A DNA stretch of 64,000 nt. Source: Trichoplusia ni (taxonomy: Eukaryota > Arthropoda > Insecta > Lepidoptera > Noctuidae). The notes under the pieces are model-generated. The model saw only the letters and a program-made list of their open reading frames with translations, was not told the origin of the DNA and ran no database searches. Shown piece after piece: positions 45,998 to 57,600 of this stretch; positions within the stretch are counted from its first letter, which is position 1; every line of letters starts with the position of its first letter. Made by a program: the position numbers and the translations under genes. The stretch is from the NCBI RefSeq assembly GCF_003590095.1, contig NC_039501.1:1674001-1738000 (forward strand), read 5' to 3'.

Positions 45998-46250
45998 CTT
46001 ATATTCAGGTAATTCAAACTACGCTATCATAATAATTCGGTAAAATTATCGGAAATATAGATTTTTCTTTCGTGTTTTTGCGACGATACTCGGTTCGTCT
46101 GTCACTGTCAACATAAAATGTGTCAAAAGTGTCAATGATTGAAAACGTTTTGATACGTCTTCGTTTAAAGTTAGACTTCGATTAAATCGATTAAGTTATT
46201 AAACTTAATTAATATAACGTCCAAAAACAACAGATGTCAGAGGGTAAAAC
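45998..46250 (-). promoter_or_regulatory. Probable promoter and 5' UTR of deoxyhypusine synthase
   Basis: AT-rich sequence upstream of the ATG. No TATA box is clear. There is an ATCGATT motif at 46186-46192 and several GTCA repeats ('ctgtcactgtcaac', 'aaaagtgtcaatg'). The start site is not determined. Confidence 0.3.
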
Positions 46251-46578
46251 TAAACATAAAAACGCCTTTTCGACCTAACTGCATCCATACAAATAGATGC
46301 AGAAACTAGACTGCTCTTCGAGAAGTTGAAAGGGCAAGCAGGCTCAGCAGCCAGTGTCGGTGCCAATAGGCTAGTTGCCACTATTTTTATTATTTGATAG
46401 AACGGTTCATTACGATTATATAACACCATAAAAACCATATTAAATTTTTCTGAAGCACCTATCCTAATATATTTTGAATTTTAAAATTTATTTTCGCTAT
46501 GCTGTCAAAAACGCCGTCCGCCATGATTGTCTATTAATTATCTGTGCCGTGACGTGACTATTCTTGTAAACACTACGC

Positions 46579-46821
46579 GTGACTGTCATAACCATTTTAT
46601 CGGAATTCAAAACTATATCTTCGAAAGGATTACATGATAAATATAGTAATTACCACTATTGTATCGTGCGGGAATGTAAGAATACATCAATACAGAACCC
46701 AGAAAAGTTGTGGATTAAAGTACCCACTGATGAGAATATGCGAAACACCTGGTTAAAAGAGATCCCGAAACTCTGTCCAGTGGAACTGCAGTGTATTTCT
46801 GTGTATTTTTACGTGAAATAA
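46579..46821 (+). pseudogene. Truncated THAP zinc-finger ORF
   Basis: An 80-codon frame. Residues about 27-75 resemble the first two-thirds of a THAP DNA-binding domain: NYHYCIVRECKNTS (C-x4-C), EKLWIKVPTDENMRNTWL with the conserved P and W, then VELQCISVYF. In related insect THAP proteins the next residues carry the C-x2-H zinc ligands. Here the frame reads YVK and stops, so the zinc site is incomplete. It may be a decayed gene, a transposon remnant, or an exon that splices onward at a weak GTGAAA. The first 25 residues have no counterpart and the true start may be later. Confidence 0.55.
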
Positions 46822-48107
46822 ATAATTATCAAGGCGTTTAAATGAAAGACCACGAATAACCTGAAACTAGCGTTTGACATTATGTTGTTTACAATATTGG
46901 TGACGTAGAAGCATGGCGGACGGGGTTTTCAAGCAAGAGAAAAAAGTAAGGGTTTCAGTTGAATTTTTACAGCAATCCTTAATTAATATTTTTTGAAGTT
47001 TATATATTTCGGACCCTTGCACGGAATAATATTTAAATTATTTTTATAAATGGTGACATGAGGCAACTTGAATATTAAATAAATTAAACTTTTAAATAAC
47101 TTGATAGCAATGTTAATAACTATAAAAAGTATTTTGTAGCTTAGGTTAAAATCCTTAGTGTTTAAACTAGGTCTGGCTAATAGGTAAATAGGCTTAACGA
47201 CGATTTAAAAGCTTAATTAATAATTATGCTGCCAGCCAAATGGTTGATTTTTAGATAAAACAAATTCATGTCTCGTTAGCAACACGTTTAGACATTTTTT
47301 CATTTATCTGTCTAGTTAAATAGAACTAAAAACATTCTAACAATGGGCAGATATTCTAAAGTGATTCAGATAAACACACAATAGGTGTTACCTAACTCTT
47401 TCAGCAGCACTTTAATAAACAATGCGTGTTACATCACAAACCGCGAAAATCACTTGATTTGAATGTAAAAAGTTTTTAGTCAATTGTCAAACTAGTCGGA
47501 ATGCAGGCAGGAAATAAGTTCGGAATTCTAAAATAAATAGTGGACAGGAATCTTAATTGTCGTCGCACGCGTTGGCGCCATATTTCTAGGGCTGTCACTA
47601 TGCCGAATATTAAACATTTATGAAAAGGAGATCATGTTAATTTGTAGATCTCAATAGTCTGTCTTAGTATAGGATTTTTTTTATATAGATCAAAGTAGTT
47701 GAAGTCGAGTGTGAAATAACCGAATACATCCTGAGTTAGTGTAATTTATATTAGACTAAGAAAAGATTTTATGTTTGTATCCAAAGTTTATTCACCTATT
47801 TGGTTATAGGCATGTTAAGGTACTCACTACCATTAACAGGACCTATCTAGGACTGTCCAGAAGCCGGGTTCTACAATATAGATTACCGTAATTGGCATAT
47901 TAAGTAACCACTTACTTGAAAAGAGAGCCAGGACTTGAAGCCTAGGATATCACTTATCAGGGCATTTAAATGTTAATAAATTATTAATTGAGAAGTTGAA
48001 TAATAGATTCTTACTAAGACATTGTGCTAAGAATAAAAATGTTAACATCTAAAATAAAAATTGTTAAAAGATAACATAAAGTAGACAACCCTAAATTTAC
48101 TTTCTAC

Positions 48108-48225
48108 GTAGCCGGCGCGGGCGCAGCGGTGACGTAACCACAGATAATCGCAGATCGAACACTCGCTCCTAATTACTGATGTGCAGCTGTATATAGGCGA
48201 ACTATAGGGTATAGAATGCATAGAG
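48108..48225 (+). promoter_or_regulatory. GC patch followed by a TATA-like box
   Basis: 'gccggcgcgggcgcagcgg' with TGACGTAA (CRE-like) lies about 70 bp before 'gtatataggcg'. The order fits a core promoter on the plus strand, but no open frame or donor follows convincingly. It may belong to a transposon remnant. Confidence 0.2.
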
Positions 48226-48499
48226 GTGGCAGGTTATAAAGGTCTACGTGAACAATAAAATGAATAAAACATTAAGTAAATATTTATTTTAATACCTTAT
48301 AACGAGTATGAAGTAAACCATTTACTAGGTACCCAGTTCATTTTCACACCTGAGAGGAATCTATAGACTCTACATTATTTAAATTGAGCTCTCAAGAAGA
48401 AGATACAGGTACGTAATACATTTTTTATTTATTTATTTATTAATTTCATCATTACGTTTTGTTTTAATTGCATTTATTAAGTTCATCATTTTCATATAA

Positions 48500-48690
48500 T
48501 AGGCACTAGCACTAGCAAATGATCCCACGGAAGCAAAATCGGAACGAAACTATCCTATGTCTTAATCCATGTTATAAACTATCTATAGTATGAACCAAAT
48601 TTTGCCCAATTCGGTTCAGTAGTTTTCAGGGTACCAAACATCCATCCATACTTACAAACATTCGCGTTTACAATACTAGTAATATTAAAA
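48500..48690 (-). repeat. Helitron-like repeat, minus orientation
   Basis: Starts 'actagcactagcaaatgatc' and contains 'actatcctatgtcttaatcc' and 'ccaattcggttcagtagttt', then 'catccatacttacaaacatt'. It is the inverse of the type at 4110. Confidence 0.5.
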
Positions 48691-50142
48691 GATCGAAACC
48701 GATTCGATTTTACAAATAAGAACTAAAAAAAATACCTTTAAACAAAAACATTCCATGCCGCGTCTATTCCATTCTGAACTCTATACAAATTTGAGTCAGC
48801 TAAGTAGACTAATCTGGACATTTCATATAATATAACAAATCGTTCCACTTACTTTCGCCCATGGCGTCGCTTACATCATAGTAACCGTTGATTGCTTCCC
48901 ATTTATGAGTTATGTGCGTATGTATGTACGTGTGTATGTAAAAAAATGTAAGTGATCTCATTGTGTTAAGTATTACCGGATTTAAACGGAGATTAGACTT
49001 GGCTGCTGAGATATGACATGGATTAGTTTTTGTTCTGATTATATTCTGATTTGTTTTCTTGTGCGTGAGATTTGCGTTCTTTAGTAAATATTTGGGGTAT
49101 TCGCAGAATTTTGATTTTTTACGGCCGAACGGCTCGATTTTATAAGCTTTGGAACCAGGGAAGTTTTTGATAAGTGTGATAAATAACGGTAACGTTTTAC
49201 TAAATTTTTCTCAGAGTCGTATCGGTCATCTATTAATCGTTTAACGATTGAATTACTCAGTACAGATTATTTTATTTAGAACATGCTAATAAATATCTGA
49301 ATTTTGACGAATTCTCATTCCAATATTAGGAATCCACGCTTCCTCACGTCTGTGTCAGTGGTGTCATAGAATAATTAAGAAAACACACATTACTAAAAAA
49401 ACCTCACATTGACATTATCTTACATGCAACGCAAAAACAGGAATTTCGATTTACAAACTCCTTGTTTCTGCATTCGGCAACTATTTATTTACACGAACGA
49501 TTATTGTTTTGGCAATAGATTGCGGTTATTTCATGCTAAATGTGATATGTGTGTAATATGTGTAAGTTATCAAGGACACGTGAAAGGTGATTTGACAATA
49601 AGTGCAAGATAAAGAAAAAGTTAAGATACAAGGTCGAAATGCATGTATAATGTTGAAAACTTTTCAGATTCCGAAAAAATAAAAATTGATAGTAATCGAA
49701 GGCTGGACGTGCTTTTGAACATGTTATTTTTTTGGCACCAACTAAATGCATCAATTATCGATTAAAAGAGTCCTTATTCCTTTATTATAATTAATTATAT
49801 CTGATTATTAATACCTACTATTAATTTATTACAGTTTCTATAGAATTAATAAAATCATGTCTAACAAGAGTTTTCTTCTTATGGTGAGGTTTATAAGGGG
49901 TAATAGTTAAAGTTTGAAACACTCGCAAATTCAGTGAAAATAATTAATAGATTAAAAATTTAAAAGCCCACGTTTTTTAATGTCACTTCATTTAAAATTC
50001 ATCAACATCAGTCCAGCCGGTTTTGTAGTTTAAAATTACATTGTCACCGGGTTAAATTTGATATTTGCTCGTCGAATATTATTATTATTGAAATACTTGA
50101 TTATTTATTATTTCCCCTAAGATGAAGCATCTTAGTTTTCCG

Positions 50143-50175
50143 AAGTTACGAATGACTTAAAGTCATTCGTAACTT
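50143..50175. repeat. Perfect palindrome, 16-bp arms
   Basis: AAGTTACGAATGACTT, a single A, then AAGTCATTCGTAACTT. Arms match without error. A smaller hairpin (AAGATG-AAG-CATCTT) precedes it at 50119-50133. The spacing is too tight for a stable RNA loop, so a cruciform or a protein-binding palindrome is more likely. Confidence 0.75.
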
Positions 50176-51509
50176 TACAACCACGCACGTTCTGTCGTGA
50201 CTAGAAATAAATTATAGAATTACATCCTATAAACTGAATAACATTGCGGACTGAATAGAAATGTCTAGACATCTAGGAAGAACTAGTTCCTGAGGTTCAT
50301 GCACCCAGTAAGTTAGATAATGGTTAAAATTAGTCAGGTCTTATATTTTTTGCCACGAACTATTTTTGGTTGAAAATTTTATCCGGGATTTTTGTTTCAG
50401 AGATTTTTAACTTCTGTGGCTATTTATATAATCAAAAATATTTAAAAAAGTATTATTGCCATATTGGCATAACGGACTTCCGTTGCATCGTCGTCCTAAA
50501 TAGTTAAACTTCAAAATCCTGTCAGCAATATTTTTTCGTAGCCCAGCGGAAATCCTCAAGGAAATCTTTTTACCATCCAAGCTACTGGAATATTTCCCCG
50601 TTCTTTATAGTTGAGAGCCAAACGGGAACCCTTTCACAGACCGAGTCTCTTCAAACCTCCCAAACCTCACCTGTCTACCTGTCTAGTTAAGTCTTCAAGA
50701 GAAACCAATAATACCATCTCTTAACATTATCCAGTCAATCACTCGATAAACTGTTTACATTATTTTGTAATCGATATTACGTAACACCCATGCACATCGC
50801 ATGTAACCGCTAAATGAATTTAATAGTGAGGTAACGATTTGTAATAGTTTTATCGATATACCTACAATCGAGACACGAGGCCAGTGATTAAAATTCTACG
50901 TGATTTTGTAGCCTCTTCACTGAATCGATATTTTTAATTGGAGTGTTTTATAAATATATTTTCAACAGCAGAGCAGCTATAGATCGTATTACGATTTTTT
51001 TGGGTCGAAATTCTCCACGGCAGTGCACATGTATGCGTTCTTCTTTGATTTGTTTCAAAAATTGTCTTAATTGTCTTTCAATTGTCTTGCTATCACGATA
51101 TACAGACGGTCGAACAGACAGCAGGGCCTTAGTAGCAGAATTTTGTGTTTATCATTTGGTATTGGAACTCTAAAAATACTAAATTTAATTAAATTGTTAA
51201 TAAGAAAGTCCTCAAACGGAAACGTGCCACATATTTTACTCAATTCCATTAAACAAAACCTCTTCAGACCAACAACTTGTTTGACATTCACTATCACACA
51301 CAAAACTCTTTCACAGATGTCTATCAAAACGGTCTCATAAAACCATTTTAACCGCAAGTTACGTCACAATTATGATATTCAGTGTAATGTTTATTTACAA
51401 ACGGCCGTGTGAATGAAGCAACGTAACTTTTTAATTACTTACTCGCTTCACTTAATGATAACATCTCGTAAACTTTCGTGAATGTTACGAACTTTTGACT
51501 TAATCTATC

Positions 51510-51772
51510 TATATATATACTAATATATAAAGCTGAAGAGTTTGTTTGTTTGAACGCACTAATCTCAGGAACTACTGGTCCAAATTGAAAAATTATTTTT
51601 GTGTTGAGTAGACCATTCATCAAGGAAGGCTTTAGGCTATAAACCATCACGCTGCGACCAATAGGAGCGAAGATACAATGGAAAATGTGAAAAAAAACAG
51701 GGCAGGTATAAATTATAACTTATATCTTCTACCCACGGGCCACGGGGACGAAGTCGCGGGCAACAGCTAGTT
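51510..51772 (+). mobile_element. Lep1-type non-autonomous Helitron, copy 4
   Basis: Close match to the copies in otk: 'aaagctgaagagtttgtttg', 'accattcatcaaggaagg', and end 'gcgggcaacagctagt'. It contains a small local duplication ('cccacgggccacggggac'). Confidence 0.8.
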
Positions 51773-52130
51773 GCTTGATATATTTTCAGTCTTACGCTCA
51801 CTCTTCTTGATCGAATTAGGTACGTTAAAAACCTTGCTTTAGTGGGTAGGGGGCCGACGAAGACGTAAAAGAAGGTACGTTAAAAATTTCGCGATAGTTT
51901 GAATCGCGTTCCCGTGTTCTCAGCTACAATGGAAAGGCACTCCCGTGTTTTTAGCCGGTAAGAGTCCGGATACCTTTTCCTCTCTCTCAGGGTAGAAAAA
52001 GTCCTCGGGATTTCTCCGAGTGAAATGGTAAAGGTATTTTTTTAAAGCACAGTGATCTTAACCCGTTCTGTTAAATTATTGTCGTTAGTTCGGTTCGCTG
52101 ATTTATTTCGTTTTGCAAAGATTAATAATA

Positions 52131-52598
52131 ATGTATAAGATACTGTAATTGTCGGACAATGATTGTTGATATCACCATCCCCCATGACGAGAACCTCATG
52201 AAAGCAGAAAAAGAAAAACAATTGAAATATTTGGATTTAGCTCACGAGGTTGTCGACTTGTGGGAGGTGGACTCGGCAATCATTGTCCCGATAGTCGTAA
52301 GTGCCAATGGCTTAATAGCCAAGAGCTGCGATCAACATCTTCGGAGGCTCTCGTTGGGCGTCTGGGTCAAGGGTTTGATTCAGAAAGCGGTACTTCTAGA
52401 CACGGCGCGCATCGTGAGGACGTTCCTCTCTCTGGAGCCCTGACCACCGACAGCTTGGGCCCTGTTCCCGTTGCCGGTTGGACACTATTTTTTATATTTT
52501 TAAATAAAGGTGTTTTTTTTTTATATACCTATATTTAAAAATGTAATTTATATGTTATTTAATTTAAATATAAAAGAGATGTATAAGATACTGTAATT
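52131..52598 (+). mobile_element. 5'-truncated LINE insertion with 20-bp target duplication
   Basis: Identical 20-mers at 52131-52150 and 52579-52598 (atgtataagatactgtaatt) bound a 428-bp insert. It holds the C-terminal end of a LINE ORF (52159-52443), a short 3' UTR, and an AT-rich tail. This is the standard outcome of target-primed reverse transcription with 5' truncation. Confidence 0.88.
52159..52443 (+). pseudogene. LINE ORF C-terminal fragment
   Basis: The last 94 codons of a non-LTR retrotransposon protein: VDITIPHDENLMKAEKEK, YLDLAHEVVDLWEVD, then VPIVVSANGLIAKS and TARIVRTFLSLEP. This tail is familiar from lepidopteran reverse-transcriptase proteins. The reverse transcriptase domain itself was lost by 5' truncation, so it is not functional. 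Confidence 0.75.
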
Positions 52599-52614
52599 TA
52601 TTTTTAAAAGAGTA

Positions 52615-52740
52615 ACTTATTGAGTTTCTTACCGGTTCTTCTCCATAACAGTGACACTTTGGAACCGTGCAACTAGAGTCGTAACTGTAACGTTTCAGAA
52701 GTGCCTGGAGAACGGCCTGTTTGAAATAAAAACTTTGATT
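52615..52740 (-). repeat. Interspersed repeat, inverse of 9690-9840
   Basis: Contains the inverse of 'aggccgttctccaggcactt', 'actctagttgcacgg' and 'gaagaaccggtaagaaactc'. It begins right after the LINE insertion, so the LINE may have landed in or next to it. Confidence 0.6.
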
Positions 52741-52744
52741 TGCT

Positions 52745-54655
52745 TGATTCCTAGGGAAGGGGAGATATTTTGTTTAAACTCTGTAAGTATCTGGTAATAG
52801 TTCAATGCAGTCTCATCTTAGTTCTTTTTAAGACTTACCTCATTTTCTCGAGCTGAATACAAAAAACCATAGCATTCTTGTCTGGATATTAAGACTAGTT
52901 ATTTCACGGTCGGTAGTCCCGATCTATTGTTTCATAAGGATCGTCCGTTGACTTACATAGTTATGATGACAGTTATGTCATACCTACATATTGTTTATAT
53001 ACTATTTGATTTAAAAAAAAGAACAAGTTCAAAGATAATGAGACCTATGGTTTTGCATTCATAGAATTTTTAAGACGTCGGCTTTAACATAATGATCTTT
53101 TGTCTTCAGCAGCATAAACTATTTTCTTTTGGAATTTAAATTTTGCAGAAACGAATATTTATTTAGCTTCTGTTTCAAAGCAGGCTGGGCCTACCTTTAA
53201 TTTCTTCCGTTGCTCTGAGCTTAGCGTTGCCATCCGTCCTGTTTTACCCGAATTCGTCCTAGTTTATATAGGGTATCCGGATGGCTTAATTTCGTGATTG
53301 CAATTCACGAACAGCCGATGAAAAAAAAGGAGTTGACAAATATCTGGTTTCTACACTCTACAATCCGGGGTTGTCACGAGTTTCATCAGTTTCCTGATTT
53401 AAAAGCTCTAAGTAAACTGTATGTCATTTTTTTTTGTGCTTCTTTTTAACTCGTAAGAAATAAATCTAGAGCATTCCCGCCATTTCGTCGTCCCGCCTTT
53501 TCATTAGCCTGAGAGCATGATTTGACTCCTTCACCGCACTAGTCTGCATATATAATAATTTTTATTATGCGCTATTTTAAGCGAGTGTATCGAGAAAGTG
53601 TAGAGCTTAATATCAGGTAGTGAGGTGTTCAGTTTTCCATGTAATCAGTTTAACGCGCGCTAGCTTCTAGGGCACATATCATTAGGAAATTTCACCCGGT
53701 ACAAAGATGGCGGATCATACTATCTGACCATAACTGCGAATTAACTTTAGATAAGTTAATAAAAAAATACTATGAATTAAACTGTCATAAATTATTCGGA
53801 AAATGTTGGCTTGTCGACTTTTAATTTACATGTAAGTAAGTAAAACGTTACGTGTATAAACAAAAGCTATAAATCAACTGTGTTTTGCTTGAATTCAGAC
53901 CAAGCAATATAATAGTTAATTCCTTATCGATATTTAAGTATAATAAACCTGATTTCAATCTATGTAAACGCTACATAAATGTCAAACAAATTGACATGAA
54001 ACGTCAAACATTGTTTTTTTTTCTTTTGACAGCGCGTCAATGATGTCTTCATTCAGCCTGTTACGATATTTTAAGTTTTAACTAGTCGTATAAGTAAAAA
54101 GTAATCTAGTTTTATACGAACCGTGTCATACGTGTGAGAACCGGGTTTTTAATCATCTAATCAAAGTAGAACTTTCCCTTTTAGTATATCGTTCATACGC
54201 GTATGAGTTTCGCGCGCATTTCATTAAGTGTCAAAAATATCCGCTATCGAATTCGAAGATGGAGATTAGAAAATATTATTTATTGCAGCCACACTAATTA
54301 GGATCGGTAAATGGCTACAGAAAAACTAATTGCATGAGTAATAAATTAAAATATATAGGTACTTGATCTTTGTTTTTACTATTTGCTGTTATAACGGCAG
54401 ATACACTTTATTCCTAAAAAAAACAACTTCATTATATGTATCATGTATCTCATGAAGCGGCAGATGGACTAAAAGATAGTAGTGCCTCAGAAAAAGGGTT
54501 CGCTTTTTCCCTTTAAGTACGGAATCCAAAAAATATATTATAACGCGTCGTTAGCAGTTACCGTCATGTTAAAACAGCGTAGAACACAAAAGTCTTCATG
54601 AATACAATGTCGCGAAAAAGTGAAGGGTTATATATAATGTTGTCGCCAATTTGTG
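52745..54655. other. Intergenic DNA, no gene seen
   Basis: AT-rich with no recognisable protein frame, SINE or inverted-repeat element. It ends at the 5' part of the RTE element. Confidence 0.5.
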
Positions 54656-54659
54656 AGAG

Positions 54660-57600
54660 TCACTGTGGTGCCGGGTTCTAGTCCCGTGTGGTGCCGGGCT
54701 AGAATTGCACCACCCCATTTCTTCTCGTGGGTGTCGTAGGAGGCGACTAAGGGACAAAACAACACCGGGGGCGGGCAGCAGCGCCCCACGGAGAATAACT
54801 ATACCACAGAACTGCGGTCACCAACCCGCATGCCAAGCGTGGTGACTACGGCAAATCCCCCCCTTATGCAGCACAATTTAAATTCACGGCCCCCAGTTCC
54901 CGGTAGCTGCACTATTCCTGGCCATGGTACCGGCCACGGTAACGGTGCAGTGGGGGGTGCTAAGAATCCCCGGGTGACGGCAGGGTACCTACGCAAATTG
55001 ACTTTGGCGACGTATAACGGACGTACACTACGGCTGAACGAGCACGTTGCCGAATTGGAAGTAGAGTTAAGTCGTATTAACTGGCATATCGTAGGGTTAT
55101 CAGAACTTCGAAGACAGGGGGAGGAGACGATAACTCTCGAGGCTGGTCACTTACTCTATTTCCGAGAAGGACACCAACCATCTCAAGGTGGCGTCGGTTT
55201 TATGATCCACAAGTCACTCAAGGGCAGCATTGTGGAAGTTGGCAGTGTGTCGGCAAGGGTGGCATACCTTGTTCTTAAAATAACGGAGCGTTACACTTTG
55301 AAGGTCATTCAAGTGTATGCCCCAACGTCTTCGCACCCAGACGACGAAGTCGAGGCCATGTACGAAGACATAGTGAAAGCTATGTCTCGTACCAAAACAT
55401 TCTACACTGTTGTCATGGGTGACTTCAACGCCAAAGTAGGAGTACAAGAGAATGGCGAGTCGAGAGTGGGTCCCTTCGGCTTTGGGCGCAGAAATCACAG
55501 GGGGCAAATGCTGGTAAACTTCCTCGAGGCTCAGGGGCTCTTCCTGATGAACTCATTCTTTCAGAAGAAGCCCCAAAGGAAGTGGACCTGGCGGAGCCCC
55601 GATAACGTGACGAGGAACGAGATAGACTTCATTATGTCAAACAAGCGCCAGATATTCAGAGATGTCTCTGTGATTAACAGGGTCAATACCGGTAGTGATC
55701 ACCGACTGGTAAGAGGCACTCTGAGTATAAATCTCAAAATCGAGCGAGCGCGATTGATGAAGTCAACTCTCAGACCAACCCTGCCCCAGGTCGAGGCTGG
55801 CTGCGAAAGCTTCCAGTTGGAGCTACGAAATCGATTCGCTATGTTGGAAACTACTCAGGATATTAACGACGCCACCGATTGTCTGGTACGGGTTGTCCGT
55901 GAGGTGGGCTATAAGTATTTTCGACCGATGAGTAATGGACGCAAGTCGGCACTCACCAGCGAGACCCTGGAATTGATGAGGAAACGGCGAGAAAACATAA
56001 ACGCAACACCGTCTGAGCGTCAGGTACTTAACAGGGAGATAAAAAAGCTGATAAGACGCGATACTCGGCGTGCGAATACCCGATCCATTGAGCAAGCTAT
56101 AGAGCGGAACCAAGGCTCAAAAGTATTTTCCAAGGCTCATATCTCCCGTTGTCACCTGACAAAACTCAGTACGTCACAGGGCACTACCGTTACCTCGAAG
56201 CCAGAGATACTCGCTGAAGTCGAAAAGTATTATGGGGACTTATACTCACCAAAATCGAGCCCGCCCCAAGCACACAGCGCGGATGACCCACGAGCCAGAC
56301 TTACACGCCACCTTACAGACGAGCTTCCCGACATTGACATGGGTGAGATTAGAATAGCTCTCGGACAGCTACACAACAACAAAGCTCCGGGAGATGACGG
56401 AATAACCACTGAGCTGCTCAAGGCAGGTGGAACACCTGTCTTGACAGAGCTTGTTAAGCTCTTCAATTCCGTCATCCATACTGGCATAACACCGGAGGCA
56501 TGGAGCAGAAGCGTGGTGGTATTATTTTTCAAAAAAGGCGATAATACGCGGCTTGAAAATTACCGCCCCATTTCACTTCTGAGCCATGTGTATAAGCTGT
56601 TCTCGAGGGTTATCTCGAATCGTCTCGCCCAAAAGTTCGATGACTTCCAGCCACCGGAGCAGGCCGGGTTTCGAAAAGGCTACAGCACCGTGGACCACAT
56701 ACATACGCTAAGGCAAATTATACAGAAGACAGAGGAGTATAATCAACCTCTATGCCTAGCGTATGTGGACTACGAAAAAGCCTTCGACACCGTCGAGACC
56801 TGGGCTGTGATGGAATCCATGCAGAGATGTCTCGTGGACTGCCGATATGTCGAGGTGCTGAGGTGTTTGTACAAGGCCGCGACAATGACCGTTCAAGTAC
56901 AAGAACAGAGCACAAAACCAATCCAATTGCGTCGAGGAGTAAGACAGGGAGACGTAATCTCTCCGAAACTGTTTACAAACGCATTGGAGGACGTTTTTAA
57001 AACGCTTGATTGGAAAGGACGGGGATTGAACATCAACGGTCAGTACATCTCACACCTGCGATTTGCAGATGACATAGTCATCATGGCGGAATCTCTGCAG
57101 GAGTTGGAGCTGATGCTTAACGGCCTAAGCGATTCTTCGCGACGTGTGGGTCTCGAAATGAACCTAAATAAAACTAAAGTCATGCACAATGGCCTTGTTC
57201 TTCCGAGACCCGTGGTCGTAAATGGCGCTGCTCTCGAGGTTGTGCAAGAATACATATATCTTGGCCAAACCATCCAACTGGGGCGACACAACTTCGAGAA
57301 GGAAGCGAGCAGAAGAATACGTTTGGGCTGGGCAGCATTCGGGAAGCTACGTCATATCTTTGAATCGTCGATACCACAATCCCTTAAGACCAGGGTCTTT
57401 AACCAGTGCGTCCTACCCGTAATGACGTATGGAGCTGAAACGTGGACACTCACCGTGGGCCTGGTCCATAAATTCAAGGTTGCTCAGCGTGCGATGGAGA
57501 GAGCGATGCTCGGGGTATCTCTGGTGGATAAAATTCGTAACGAAGTCATCCGCCAGAGAACCAAAGTTACCGACATTGCTCGCAGAATCAGCACGCTGAA

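Larger units (their letters stand above)
46830..51500. other. Intergenic DNA, no gene seen
   Basis: No frame shows a recognised protein. Local points: a GC-rich patch at 48108-48165 followed by a TATATA-type box at 48190-48196, a Helitron-like repeat at 48500-48690, and a perfect 16-bp-arm palindrome at 50143-50175. Confidence 0.5.

Noticed and set aside
46250..46438. 62-codon minus-strand frame upstream of deoxyhypusine synthase
   Set aside because: No family recognised and no start or splice context; it could be a fragment of a dispersed repeat, but I could not support that from a second copy.
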